Shown: piece by piece, positions 36,951-45,715 of the stretch
Layout of the letters: each line of letters starts with the position of its first letter
Position numbering within the stretch: the first letter of the stretch is position 1
Assembly (NCBI GenBank): GCA_937991535.1
Contig: CALKHN010000007.1
Coordinates: forward strand, 51,169-115,168
Length of the DNA: 64,000 nt
Direction of reading: 5' to 3'
Source of the DNA: an uncultured Sphingobacteriales bacterium
Lineage (GTDB): Bacteria > Bacteroidota > Bacteroidia > Chitinophagales > Chitinophagaceae
The notes under the pieces: model-generated
The model's input: the letters and a program-made list of their open reading frames with translations, nothing else
What the model was told of the DNA's origin: nothing
The model's database searches: none
Program-made: the position numbers and the translations under genes

Positions 36951-38386
36951 ATATCCACAAACTCATTCACCGGTAAATCAGCTAAGGTTTTATAATCTAA
37001 CGATACCTGCAAAACGGTTTGCTGTTGCTTAACTGAAAATTTCCGGGCCAGGTTGGTTTTGAATTTTTCTACCAGTACCGGCATACCCTCTTCCCTGCGG
37101 CGCTTATGCCCTATCGGGTATTCAACCATCACTTCGGGTAAAACCGTTCCATCATTGAGTTCCAACGTTAAGGCATTGGCTATAGACCGCTTTTCGGGAT
37201 CGTGGTAATCTTTGGTAAACTGAATATCTTCCACTGTCACCATTTTATCGCGCAATATATCAATGCGGGGATCAGCGGCAATATTGTCTTCATAATCGGC
37301 GGCGGTAAGACGTCCGAAAATCAATGGAACGGCTATCATGTATTGAAGACAGTGATCGCGGTCGGCGGGATTGTGTAACGGCCCTTTTTTATCAATAATG
37401 CGTATAGCCGCTTCATGTGTGCGGATGCTTATTTTTTTTATATCGTTTGTAGTTTTGCCAGACGATTGCAATTGTTTATGCAAACTCATTGCTGCCTCTA
37501 CCGCTGTTTGAGAATGAAACTCGGCCGGGAAGGATATCTTGAACAATACATTTTCCATTACATAAGAACCATAATTCCGTTGGAACTTAAACGCATTGCC
37601 TTTAAACAGTACATCATAAAATCCCCAGGTTTTGGCAGTGAGTACGGACGGATAGCCCATTTCGCCGGTTTTGGCGATCAGTGCCAGGCGTACAGCCCGT
37701 GAAGTGGCATCACCCGCCGCCCATGATTTGCGGCTACCTGTGTTGGGTGAATGACGATAGGTGCGCAGGGAATGTCCGTCTACAAAAGCGAGGGAAATGG
37801 CGTTGATCAACTCATCGCGGGTTAAGCCGATAAGCTTACCCACCACCGCTGTGGAAGCTAATTTTACCAGCAGCACATGATCGAGCCCTACCCTGTTGAA
37901 CGAATTTTCCAGCGCCATTACACCCTGTATTTCGTGTGCACGGATCATCGCATCTAATACGGCTTTCATAGTTAAAGGCGATTTGCCATTGGCGATGGCT
38001 GTACGGGAAAGCCAGTCGGCAGTTGCCAATATACCACCTAAATTATCGGAAGGATGTCCCCATTCGGCTGCCAGCCAGGTATCATTAAAATCAAGCCACC
38101 TGATAATGGTGCCGATATTAAATGCGGCCTGTACAGGATCCAATTGAAAAGAGGTGCCGGGAACTTTAGCGCCGTTGGGCACAATAGTACCGGGCACAAT
38201 GGGGCCCAGCAATTTTGCACATGCTGGATAAGTTAGCGCTTCCAGTCCGCAACCAAGTGTATCCAATAAACAATAATGTGCTGTTTTCCAAGCTACCTCA
38301 TTTTTTATTTCATAGTTCAGCACATAGTCTGCAATGTCGGTAATTACTTTATCGGTTGGCGGACGTTCATTGGAGATGGAATACAT
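36941..38386 (-). CDS. prpD: 2-methylcitrate dehydratase (PrpD/MmgE family)
   Basis: A 481-residue cytoplasmic dehydratase that converts 2-methylcitrate to 2-methyl-cis-aconitate in propionate breakdown. The length and motifs match PrpD: HYCLLDTLGCGLEALTYPAC (about 41), the active-site stretch WLDFNDTWLAAEWGHPSDNL (about 97), GLDHVLLVKLASTA (about 173), and SFPAEFHSQTAVEAA (about 289). The iron-sulphur type (AcnD) is not meant here; this is the cofactor-free family. It shares strand and pathway with prpC and prpB but is separated from prpC by a 606-base segment carrying an unrelated small gene. Confidence 0.94.
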   Translation of the reverse strand: MYSISNERPPTDKVITDIADYVLNYEIKNEVAWKTAHYCLLDTLGCGLEALTYPACAKLLGPIVPGTIVPNGAKVPGTSFQLDPVQAAFNIGTIIRWLDFNDTWLAAEWGHPSDNLGGILATADWLSRTAIANGKSPLTMKAVLDAMIRAHEIQGVMALENSFNRVGLDHVLLVKLASTAVVGKLIGLTRDELINAISLAFVDGHSLRTYRHSPNTGSRKSWAAGDATSRAVRLALIAKTGEMGYPSVLTAKTWGFYDVLFKGNAFKFQRNYGSYVMENVLFKISFPAEFHSQTAVEAAMSLHKQLQSSGKTTNDIKKISIRTHEAAIRIIDKKGPLHNPADRDHCLQYMIAVPLIFGRLTAADYEDNIAADPRIDILRDKMVTVEDIQFTKDYHDPEKRSIANALTLELNDGTVLPEVMVEYPIGHKRRREEGMPVLVEKFKTNLARKFSVKQQQTVLQVSLDYKTLADLPVNEFVDMMI

Positions 38387-38390
38387 AATG

Positions 38391-38430
38391 AATTTATGAT
38401 TTCTGATTTGTTGATTTGTGATTTACTAAT
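38391..38430. repeat. Left terminal inverted repeat of the four-helix-bundle unit
   Basis: Contains TGATTTCTGATTTGTTGAT at 38397-38415, whose exact reverse complement is at 38966-38984. The wider 40 bases pair with 38951-38990 with few mismatches. It lies just upstream of the prpD start codon. Confidence 0.75.
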
Positions 38431-38479
38431 ATGCTTTTATAGCAACAGTATCCGTATAAGAGACCAGAAAATTAAATGC

Positions 38480-38842
38480 TTATTTATTTTTGTTCTTTTT
38501 TGCCGTAATATCTGTCGCGTTAAAAATACTTACCAATTCGTTTGCTTCTTTCATTAAGACATCAATGCCAGAACCTGCCGGGACCAACACCGCTTCTTTT
38601 GCTACTTCCAGCCCATATAAAGACTCATCCGCTTCTTCAACAACAATTTCAATTTTATAAATAAAATCTGCTTTTGACTTCCCTCTGCAGGCAGCACGGT
38701 AATTAGCGCCTACTGACCCGGCCGATCTTATCAATTGTTTTGCTGTTTCAAAGCCCGCTGCATTTCTCGGAAAAACCCCGCACAATTTAATAACTGCAAT
38801 GTGAAAATTTTTGGTGCGCAATTGAAGGTCTTGCTTATTCAT
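38480..38842 (-). CDS. Four-helix-bundle protein (S23 / 23S rRNA intervening-sequence family)
   Basis: A 120-residue, wholly helical protein. MNKQDLQLRTKNFHIAVIKL opens it, followed by GFETAKQLIRSAGSVGANYR (about 30) and KIEIVVEEADESLYGLEVAK (about 63), the recognisable family wording. Such proteins were first found encoded in 23S rRNA intervening sequences and also occur as free-standing genes; their function is unknown and they share a fold with the Avd accessory proteins of diversity-generating retroelements. Here the gene sits inside the prp operon, has its own promoter box at 38884-38891 and is framed by inverted repeats, so it looks inserted. It has no obvious link to propionate metabolism. 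Confidence 0.85.
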   Translation of the reverse strand: MNKQDLQLRTKNFHIAVIKLCGVFPRNAAGFETAKQLIRSAGSVGANYRAACRGKSKADFIYKIEIVVEEADESLYGLEVAKEAVLVPAGSGIDVLMKEANELVSIFNATDITAKKNKNK

Positions 38843-38883
38843 AGCTTAGTTTTAGGTTAAAAGGAGATAAATCAATACATCTT

Positions 38884-38891
38884 CAAAGGTA
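38884..38891 (-). promoter_or_regulatory. -7 promoter box (TACCTTTG) of the four-helix-bundle gene
   Basis: On the minus strand TACCTTTG matches TAnnTTTG, 41 bases before the ATG at 38842 and inside the inverted-repeat unit. Confidence 0.55.
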
Positions 38892-38950
38892 TAATACCTC
38901 CAGACTCTAATCAACCTAAAATTCTTTGATTGTTGACTGATGCTTTTTAA

Positions 38951-38990
38951 ATTTATAAATCAGATATCAACAAATCAGAAATCAGCAATT
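38951..38990. repeat. Right terminal inverted repeat of the four-helix-bundle unit
   Basis: ATCAACAAATCAGAAATCA at 38966-38984 is the exact reverse complement of 38397-38415. It ends two bases from the prpC stop codon. Confidence 0.75.
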
Positions 38991-38992
38991 AC

Positions 38993-40144
38993 TTATCTTT
39001 TTTCTATCGGCACAAACTTCCTGTTCTCCGGGCCAATATAATTGGCGCCGGGACGTATGATCTTTCCATCCTGGCGCTGTTCAATAATATGTGCACTCCA
39101 CCCGGTAACCCGGGCCACAACAAACAGTGGGGTAAAGAATAAAGTGGGCACACCCATTAAATGATAGGACACTGCGGAAAACCAATCCAGGTTAGGAAAC
39201 ATTTTCTTTTCATTCCACATCAGCGTTTCCAAACGCTCAGCAATATTAAATAGCTGCAAATCGTCTTCTTCTTCCGACAATTGGCGTGCAACTTTTTTTA
39301 TCACCTGGTTTCTTGGATCAGACACGGTATATACAGGATGTCCGAATCCGATGATCACTTCTTTTTTCTCCAGCCTTGATTTAATATCAGCTTCCGCAGC
39401 TTCCGGTGAGGCATACCTGCTTTGAATATCAAAGGCTACCTCATTGGCGCCGCCATGTTTGGGTCCGCGCAAAGCGCCTATAGCGCCGGTAATGGCAGAG
39501 TACATATCAGAGCCGGTTCCTGCAATTACCCTGCCGGCGAAAGTAGAGGCATTAAATTCATGCTCAGCATATAAATTCAATGATATCTGCATCGCTTTCT
39601 GCCATGATTCCCTTGCTTTTTTTCCGTGAAGCAGGTGCAGGAAATGAGCGCCCACAGTTTCATCATCGGTTTCTACTTCAATACGGCGGCTGTTGTGCGA
39701 GAAATGATACCAGTACAACAGGGCAGAGCTGAAAGATGCCAGTAATTTATCGGCAATATCTCTTGCCCCGGTAAAATTGTGGTCATCTTTTTCAGGATGA
39801 ACAGCGCCAGATACCGAAGCATAAGTACGTAAAACATCCATGGGATGTGCCGCAGCGGGCATCTGCTCCAATATATTCTTTGCAACGGAAGAAAGGCCGC
39901 GCAAGTTGATTAATTTTGTTTTATAGGCAGCCAGTTGAGCTGCATTTGGCAATTGCTCATGAATTAATAAATGGGCCACCTCCTCAAATTCCGCGTCTTC
40001 GGCAAGATCAAGAATATCATAGCCACGGTAATGCAGGTCATTGCCGCTTTTTCCAACGGTGCATAAGGCAGTATTGCCTGCGGCTACACCAGAAAGTGCT
40101 ACGCTTTTCTTCGGCTTAAAGCCCTGTACCATATTATCCGCCAT
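38993..40144 (-). CDS. prpC: 2-methylcitrate synthase / citrate synthase family
   Basis: A 383-residue citrate-synthase-fold enzyme that condenses propionyl-CoA with oxaloacetate. Catalytic residues are visible: His in LRGPKHGGANEVA (about 232), His in GFGHPVYTVSDPR (about 271), and Asp in FPNLDWFSAVSYHLMG (about 322). The short N-terminus (SGVAAGNTALCTVG, YRGYDILDLAE) is typical of the type II-short / methylcitrate branch. The assignment to PrpC rests on its position five bases after prpB and near prpD; ordinary citrate synthase activity is also likely for this branch. Confidence 0.93.
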   Translation of the reverse strand: MADNMVQGFKPKKSVALSGVAAGNTALCTVGKSGNDLHYRGYDILDLAEDAEFEEVAHLLIHEQLPNAAQLAAYKTKLINLRGLSSVAKNILEQMPAAAHPMDVLRTYASVSGAVHPEKDDHNFTGARDIADKLLASFSSALLYWYHFSHNSRRIEVETDDETVGAHFLHLLHGKKARESWQKAMQISLNLYAEHEFNASTFAGRVIAGTGSDMYSAITGAIGALRGPKHGGANEVAFDIQSRYASPEAAEADIKSRLEKKEVIIGFGHPVYTVSDPRNQVIKKVARQLSEEEDDLQLFNIAERLETLMWNEKKMFPNLDWFSAVSYHLMGVPTLFFTPLFVVARVTGWSAHIIEQRQDGKIIRPGANYIGPENRKFVPIEKR

Positions 40145-40149
40145 AGCCC

Positions 40150-41046
40150 TTATTTATTTTTTGAAAAAAGTTTATCTAATTTTTGCTCGTATCCGAAATA
40201 GCCGATGCTTTCATACAGTTCAGCACGTGTTTGCATGCTGCCGATCGTATTCTTTTGTGTGCCTTCGGTACGGATGCTGTGAAAAACATGCTGCGCCGCT
40301 TTATTGGCTGCGCGAAAGGCAGACAGGGGATATAAGATCATCTGCACGCCCGCATTTTTTAACTCTTCAACGGTCCATAACGGCGTCATACCAAATTCAG
40401 TAATATTTGCCAAAATTGGAATTCCGGCCGCCTCTGCAAATTTCCGGTACTGTGATAGTTCATTCACAGCTTCCGCAAAAATAAAATCAGCCCCGGCCTC
40501 CTTGTAAGCCACAGCACGCTCCAGCGCTTTATCTAAACCTTCATTTGCCAAAGCATCTGTTCTGGCGCCCAACACAAATTGATCATCGGTACGTGCATCG
40601 GCTGCAGCTTTAATTCGGTCTGCCATTTCCCCCAGGCTCACAATTTCCTTACCCGGACGATGACCGCAGCGTTTGGCTCCAACCTGGTCCTCTATGTGCA
40701 AAGCACCTGCACCTGCTTTTATCAATGACTTTACAGTACGCGATATATTGAATGCCGATGGTCCAAAACCGGTATCTACATCAACCAGTAACGGTGTATC
40801 GGTAACATTGGTAATGCGATAGATATCGGTAAGTACATCGTCGAGGGTGGTAATACCCAGATCCGGAATGCCCAGTGAACCTGCAGCTACGCCTCCACCC
40901 GATAAATAAATCGCTTTAAAACCTTCCTGTGTGGCCAACAAAGCATGATTGGCATTAATGGTTCCAACAATTTGCAAAGGATTTTCTGCTTCCATTGCCT
41001 GCCGGAAACGGCTTCCGGCTGATACAGTCCTGGATATTGTCATCAT
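40150..41046 (-). CDS. prpB: 2-methylisocitrate lyase
   Basis: A 298-residue enzyme splitting 2-methylisocitrate into pyruvate and succinate, the last step of the methylcitrate cycle. Motifs: SGGGVAAGSLGIPDLGITTL (about 50), LLVDVDTGFG with Mg-binding Asp residues (about 88), HIEDQVGAKRCGHRPGKE with the catalytic KRCGH loop (about 121-128), and ARTDALANEG (about 163). The ATG at 41046 (MMTIS...) matches the family; a frame open to a TTG at 41148 would add 34 unrelated residues. It is the first gene of the run prpB-prpC-(insert)-prpD. No PrpR-type regulator is visible. Confidence 0.94.
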   Translation of the reverse strand: MMTISRTVSAGSRFRQAMEAENPLQIVGTINANHALLATQEGFKAIYLSGGGVAAGSLGIPDLGITTLDDVLTDIYRITNVTDTPLLVDVDTGFGPSAFNISRTVKSLIKAGAGALHIEDQVGAKRCGHRPGKEIVSLGEMADRIKAAADARTDDQFVLGARTDALANEGLDKALERAVAYKEAGADFIFAEAVNELSQYRKFAEAAGIPILANITEFGMTPLWTVEELKNAGVQMILYPLSAFRAANKAAQHVFHSIRTEGTQKNTIGSMQTRAELYESIGYFGYEQKLDKLFSKNK

Positions 41047-41152
41047 ATTGATCTTTAAAAACCGGTGTAAAGCTCCGCTCCTGCCCGGTGGTACTTTTTT
41101 ACCTGCCGAAAAGAAAAGTACCGTTATAAACCAGGCGCTCAATAACAATGTG

Positions 41153-41160
41153 CAAACCTA
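41153..41160 (-). promoter_or_regulatory. Candidate -7 box (TAGGTTTG) of the prp operon
   Basis: On the minus strand TAGGTTTG matches TAnnTTTG. It would give a leader of about 100 bases before the prpB ATG. Confidence 0.45.
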
Positions 41161-41237
41161 CATGAAAATTGGCATTTAATTTTTCCGGGATTTGTTCCAA
41201 ACGGAGTATTTCGTTTATCTGTCAAACACAAAGAATC

Positions 41238-41300
41238 ATAGGTACATAGGTGCACATAGGGTTGCTTCTTCTTCTATTGTGCTTCTATGTTTCTACTGCG
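41238..41300. repeat. CATAGG word-repeat cluster
   Basis: ATAGGTACATAGGTGCACAT and, further on, CTTCTATGTTTCTAC: short words repeated with small changes, partly as inverted forms of each other. Confidence 0.5.
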
Positions 41301-41367
41301 ACTGTGTGTTCAAGCTTAGCGTACAGCCTGAAAATATGAAAATCTGAACTTCAATTCTCCTTTGCAT

Positions 41368-41375
41368 TATTTTTG
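41368..41375 (+). promoter_or_regulatory. -7 promoter box (TATTTTTG) of bshB1
   Basis: Matches TAnnTTTG and ends only six bases before the ATG at 41382, so the mRNA is probably leaderless or nearly so. Confidence 0.55.
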
Positions 41376-41381
41376 CAACTT

Positions 41382-42119
41382 ATGAAATTAGATATACTTG
41401 CTGTTGCCGTGCATCCGGATGATGCAGAGCTTGGATGTGCCGGCACTTTAATGATGGAAAAGTTACAGAACAAAAAAGTGGGAGTGGTGGACCTCACCCG
41501 TGGTGAACTGGGTACAAGGGGCTCCGTAGCGATAAGAGCGGAAGAAGCAGCCAGGGCTGCTGCCATTATGCAGTTGGATGTGCGTGAAAATCTTGGTATG
41601 GCGGATGGCTTTTTTCAAAATGATGAGATGCACCAGCGCATACTTATTAAAGCCTTACGCAAATACCGTCCGGAGATTGTTTTGGCCAATGCATTACATG
41701 ACAGGCACCCCGATCATGGAAGGGCTGGACATTTGATTAAAAACGCCTGTTTTTTGAGCGGGTTAAGGAAAATAGAAACACTGGATGACAATAGCCAGGC
41801 ACAAGCGCACTGGCGCCCCAAATATATTTTCCATTATATACAGGACAGGTATTATGAACCTGATTTTGTATATGATATAAGTTCCGTTTTTGAAAGAAAA
41901 CTGGAGTCTGTAAAAGCGTATTCCTCACAATTTCATTCCAGTGAATATGCCAATGATGAACCACAAACCTATATTTCAACTCCCGGTTTTTTAAATTCCA
42001 TCATAGGACGGCATGCTATGTTCGGCAAAATGATTGGAGTACCCTATGCGGAAGGATTCATCACTGAAAAAATGATTGGTATAAACAGTTTTGACGCTTT
42101 TATACAAAAGGATACTTAG
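41382..42119 (+). CDS. bshB1: Bacillithiol biosynthesis deacetylase BshB1
   Basis: A 245-residue PIG-L/LmbE-type zinc deacetylase that removes acetate from GlcNAc-malate during bacillithiol synthesis in the cytoplasm. The zinc motif AVHPDDAELGCAGTL (about 8-22), VDLTRGELGTRG (about 38), a characteristic BshB1 phrase, ENLGMADGFFQ and the second zinc His region DRHPDHGRAGHLI (about 109) are all present. The ATG at 41382 gives the standard start; an upstream in-frame TTG at 41373 lies inside the promoter box. The other pathway genes (bshA, bshC) are not in the window. Confidence 0.93.
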   Translation: MKLDILAVAVHPDDAELGCAGTLMMEKLQNKKVGVVDLTRGELGTRGSVAIRAEEAARAAAIMQLDVRENLGMADGFFQNDEMHQRILIKALRKYRPEIVLANALHDRHPDHGRAGHLIKNACFLSGLRKIETLDDNSQAQAHWRPKYIFHYIQDRYYEPDFVYDISSVFERKLESVKAYSSQFHSSEYANDEPQTYISTPGFLNSIIGRHAMFGKMIGVPYAEGFITEKMIGINSFDAFIQKDT

Positions 42120-42137
42120 TTAGGTAGTTACAGGGAA

Positions 42138-42250
42138 GAATTTGAGATTTAAGATTTGAGATTTGAGATTGATTTCACTTCGGATTTCGAATTTATGGCT
42201 TCGGATTTAATTTGTGATTTGTTTTTTGATTCTTTTTATTTCTCCGGTTT
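42138..42250. repeat. Degenerate word-repeat cluster
   Basis: TTTGAGATTTAAGATTTGAG and ATTTGAGATTGATTT are followed by CTTCGGATTTCGAATTT and CTTCGGATTTAATTTGTG. It lies between two convergent genes. Confidence 0.7.
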
Positions 42251-42279
42251 GGGTGTTTGAAAGAAAGTTATTTTTATTC

Positions 42280-44901
42280 TCATCGTATAAGAAGCAAGGT
42301 TCCTTTTTTCTCAATTACTCTTCCCAGATAATCAGTTCCTCTTACCATCCATACAAAGGTATCGCTGGCCTGTTCTTTTCCTTTAAAAGTACCATCCCAT
42401 CCTTCTTCCGATGTGTTTGAAGAGAACATAAGTTGCCCCCACCGGTTAAAAATTTTGATATAATCGAACTGTTTTATGCCAACAGGCATGGCTCTGAAAA
42501 AATCATTCAAACGATCATTGTTGGGCGTAAAAGCATCCGCAACAAATATATCCGGCGTTGTTCTGAATACTTTTACATTAACGGTGTCATAAGCGAAACA
42601 TCCTTCTTTGGTACTTACTTTTACCACAAAGCTAATTTTATTATTGACTTCTGATACAAAGGTTGCCACCGGATCGGGAATGTCTGCATTGCTTAAATAG
42701 CTGGCGGGCGACCATTTATAAATTTCAGCACCCGTTGCCTGCATTTGCAAAGGTTGCTCCAGAACAACAGTAGTATCATTTCCCGCAAATGCCTGAACCG
42801 GCGGTATAACCGTTATTACCACATCTTTGAAAGATGGTTTTGGACAGCCTAGGGTATCTGTTACGCTAACAGTATATGTGGTGGTTGCCGGGGGTGAAAC
42901 AAAAGGATCGGACACATTGTAATTACTTACCGAAAGTGCAGGCGACCAGCGATAATAGGCCCCTCCCTCTGCAAATAATTGTATACGCTCGCCATAGCAG
43001 ATGGAAGAATCATTGATTACCCGAACATCCGGATAGGGTACAGTTCTAACCCGGATATTATCGGAAGTGGAGCATTTACCTATATATGCTGTAATGTTAT
43101 AAACCGTAATTGCCGCATCCGGTGTTGCCACCGGTTGCTTTGCCTTGGGATCGTTCAGGGTTTCAGCCGGTGTCCACGCATAGGTTAACCCATCGCTCAA
43201 AGGATTGAACTGTACGCCGTCCGTAAGGCAAATGGTTGTATCTCTTCCGGCCTCAAGCGTAACAAAATTCACCACTTTTACCCGAACCGTATCAGTGGAA
43301 GTGCATCCCGGAACTGTAGTTAAGCTTACGGTATAGGTGGTGGTAACGTCCGGGCTCAGCAAGGCAGTTGAACCTAACGCCTGTATATTATATCCAGGTG
43401 ACCACATATAGGTTCCGGGAGGGCCTGTGGCCGCAACGGCGATGGTATCAATACTGCACATCAAAGTATCGTGCGGCACACTCAGCAGTGGCTTATCTCG
43501 TATCACCAGGTCGGTTCTAACCGTGCTCACACAACCTTTACTGCTACTAACAGTAAGGGCTACCTGGTAAGTGCCCGATTCCGTGAAAGTAAATGGCGGA
43601 TATTGCCCGCGCGAGGTATCGTTTGACACCGAAGGCACTCCAAAATCCCACAACCAGGAGTCTACAACGCCATATTTTGCTATGGTTGTGTCCCGGAAAT
43701 GAATGGGCACATCCTTACACCCTTCGCTGAATGTAAACCCGGGGAAAAAGCCGGGATACACTTTAACCACGCTAAATGCTGTATCGGAACAATTGTCATT
43801 GCGGTTAGTGATGAGCATAATGCGGTAAATACCGGTATCAGGAAATGTAAATGAGGGGCGAGCAAGTGTAGAGGTGTCATCAGTTCTTCCTGGTATTCCG
43901 AAATCCCAGAATTGGGTCCGGATTAACGGGCTGCTGCTTCTGTTGCGAAAGTCAACGGTAAAACCATCACAGCTTATGTATTCCGGCTCAAGTGACGCGG
44001 CAGCCATTGAGCAGGAAGCTACCTTTATCTGGATATCTTTCCTGTGTACGTTAAACAATACACCATTTCTGTATTCACTTACGCACACGGTTACCACATA
44101 TACACCTGACGCGGGTGCAATACCCGAAACAAGTCCTGTTTTTGTATTTAAAGTTACATTGGCGCCCATGGGGGAAGAAGCGCCAAATCCAAAGGCATAA
44201 GGAATATTGGCATAAGGAGGGGCAACTGCAGGATTGGGCTGGGGATTTCCGGGCGAACCACCTGTATAAGCGGCGCAAAAGCTATAAGATAAGGAATCAC
44301 CATCTTTGTCCGCAGCCCCGAAATCGTACTGGAAAAAATTATCCTCGCATACAATAACCGTATCTTTAGTTGCAAAAACAGGACTGCTGTTTTTTGGAGC
44401 ATCCTGTAAAATAAGTGTACCGGGTATTTCGGCTGTATAGGTTGCTCCAACCTGCCCTGAGGCGGCAACATTTGACATATTCTCAATTCGACAGCATCTT
44501 TGAAAAGAAATTATATAACCATAGGGTGACGCAGGCAGTACAACAGTAAAAATATATACACCCACTTCATAACATACCGCTGGTGGGTTATCAATGCATT
44601 CACCCGGGCTGCCAAGCGTGAGCACGTCTCTTCTTGACATACTGATATCATAATTCTGGTAGTATGTTGAACCGGAACCGTTTTTCTGATAAATGGTGAT
44701 GGGTACAACCTGGTCTAGCTGGGCGCCGGTTGAAAAACAATCGCGGTATAATTTGAGGGTAATCTGGTATGTAAATTCGTTTCCTGATGAGCCGGTATTG
44801 ATATAAGATAATTCTCCTCCGGTTATGTGCCTTGCCGTTAAAGCAGAACAAAGACTAAGACAGAGAATTGTCGTGAAAAAATATTTTATTACCTCAGGCA
44901 T
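42280..44901 (-). CDS. Large surface protein with PKD-type domains and gliding-type C-terminal sorting domain
   Basis: An 873-residue exported protein. The signal peptide ends near CSALTA (about 22) and is followed by RHITGGELSYIN, the usual opening of this family. The middle has repeated beta-sandwich units of PKD type (phrases such as WDFGIPGRTDDTSTLARPSF and WLWDFGVPSVSNDTS, and several TTTYTVSVTD-like ends). The last 90 residues (FTPNNDRLNDFFR, then IKIFNRWGQLMFSS, WDGTFKGKEQASDTFVW) form the gliding-motility-associated C-terminal domain, a type B signal for the type IX secretion system. It is thus probably exported to the surface as an adhesin-like protein. The start overlaps the hydrolase gene by eight bases. 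Confidence 0.88.
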   Translation of the reverse strand: MPEVIKYFFTTILCLSLCSALTARHITGGELSYINTGSSGNEFTYQITLKLYRDCFSTGAQLDQVVPITIYQKNGSGSTYYQNYDISMSRRDVLTLGSPGECIDNPPAVCYEVGVYIFTVVLPASPYGYIISFQRCCRIENMSNVAASGQVGATYTAEIPGTLILQDAPKNSSPVFATKDTVIVCEDNFFQYDFGAADKDGDSLSYSFCAAYTGGSPGNPQPNPAVAPPYANIPYAFGFGASSPMGANVTLNTKTGLVSGIAPASGVYVVTVCVSEYRNGVLFNVHRKDIQIKVASCSMAAASLEPEYISCDGFTVDFRNRSSSPLIRTQFWDFGIPGRTDDTSTLARPSFTFPDTGIYRIMLITNRNDNCSDTAFSVVKVYPGFFPGFTFSEGCKDVPIHFRDTTIAKYGVVDSWLWDFGVPSVSNDTSRGQYPPFTFTESGTYQVALTVSSSKGCVSTVRTDLVIRDKPLLSVPHDTLMCSIDTIAVAATGPPGTYMWSPGYNIQALGSTALLSPDVTTTYTVSLTTVPGCTSTDTVRVKVVNFVTLEAGRDTTICLTDGVQFNPLSDGLTYAWTPAETLNDPKAKQPVATPDAAITVYNITAYIGKCSTSDNIRVRTVPYPDVRVINDSSICYGERIQLFAEGGAYYRWSPALSVSNYNVSDPFVSPPATTTYTVSVTDTLGCPKPSFKDVVITVIPPVQAFAGNDTTVVLEQPLQMQATGAEIYKWSPASYLSNADIPDPVATFVSEVNNKISFVVKVSTKEGCFAYDTVNVKVFRTTPDIFVADAFTPNNDRLNDFFRAMPVGIKQFDYIKIFNRWGQLMFSSNTSEEGWDGTFKGKEQASDTFVWMVRGTDYLGRVIEKKGTLLLIR

Positions 44902-45715
44902 CGCTTACGTAATTTAGGAATTTCATAACGGTGTCATTGGTCTGGTCTTTCCGTTCCCACATTCCCATATGAGCTACGCCGGGCAGGATATTAATCTGAG
45001 TATTACCTGGGAGATAGCACTGTTTAAGGCTATCTTGTAAAGATACGCTTTTATCCTCCTCTCCTATAATAAACAAAACCGGATTTATACTTTTTTTCAG
45101 GGTTTCTGTTCTGTCTGGTCTTTCCATCATGGCTTCATAATATTGTACGAGCGCCGGCGCCGTAAAGTTGCCTGCATTAGCAATGAACGCTTCAATTTGA
45201 TCGGGATGTTCACGGGTAAATTTTTCAGCAAACAAATTAGGAATAGATTGTTTCAAAAATTCCCCGGCCCCATATCGTTGTATAAATGCTATTCCCTTTT
45301 TTCGGGTGTTTTTCTTTTCGGCACTGTCTGCGAAAGCTGTTGAATGAACAAGTCCCACTCCATTTAACCGGTCTGAATTGTGCTGCGCAAAAGCCAGGGC
45401 TATATAACCGCCCATGCTATGCCCGAGCATTGTACATTTTTGAATGTTTTCCTGGTCAAGTATTTGTTTTATACAGGCAGCATACAGGTCAATAATAAAA
45501 GAATCGTTATTCGGGGAGATGGAGAGAAGTTCCGATTTTCCGCTACCGGGAAGATCGGGAATGATCAGGCGAAAATGGTCTTTTAAAAAAGCACGCTGGT
45601 ACCGCCATACCGTGCCATCTTCTCCAAATCCATGAATCAATATAACCGGCAGGCCCTCTCCTTCCGTTTCATAATAAATGCGGCTTCCATTATGTGTGAG
45701 TAATTTTTCCCGCAT
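44894..45715 (-). CDS. Alpha/beta hydrolase
   Basis: A 273-residue alpha/beta-hydrolase-fold enzyme. The oxyanion motif is VILIHGFGEDGTVW (about 24), the nucleophile elbow LGHSMGGYIALA has Ser at about 99, the acid is in FIIGEEDKSV (about 218), and the catalytic His in LPGVAHMGMWE (about 249). There is no signal peptide. The substrate is unknown. It overlaps lnb by 26 bases upstream and the surface-protein gene by eight bases downstream, so all three are one operon. Confidence 0.88.
   Translation of the reverse strand: MREKLLTHNGSRIYYETEGEGLPVILIHGFGEDGTVWRYQRAFLKDHFRLIIPDLPGSGKSELLSISPNNDSFIIDLYAACIKQILDQENIQKCTMLGHSMGGYIALAFAQHNSDRLNGVGLVHSTAFADSAEKKNTRKKGIAFIQRYGAGEFLKQSIPNLFAEKFTREHPDQIEAFIANAGNFTAPALVQYYEAMMERPDRTETLKKSINPVLFIIGEEDKSVSLQDSLKQCYLPGNTQINILPGVAHMGMWERKDQTNDTVMKFLNYVSDA

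Larger units (their letters stand above)
41047..41381. other. Divergent intergenic region prpB / bshB1
   Basis: This 335-base gap holds a candidate prpB promoter box (41153-41160), CATAGG-type word repeats (about 41238-41300) and the bshB1 promoter box (41368-41375). No gene was supported. Confidence 0.55.

Noticed and set aside
38480..38842. Diversity-generating retroelement (Avd-like four-helix bundle)
   Set aside because: No reverse transcriptase, template repeat or variable repeat nearby; the protein fits the S23 family better.
42138..42250. Possible CRISPR-like array
   Set aside because: Words are short, irregular and without constant spacers; no cas genes in the window.
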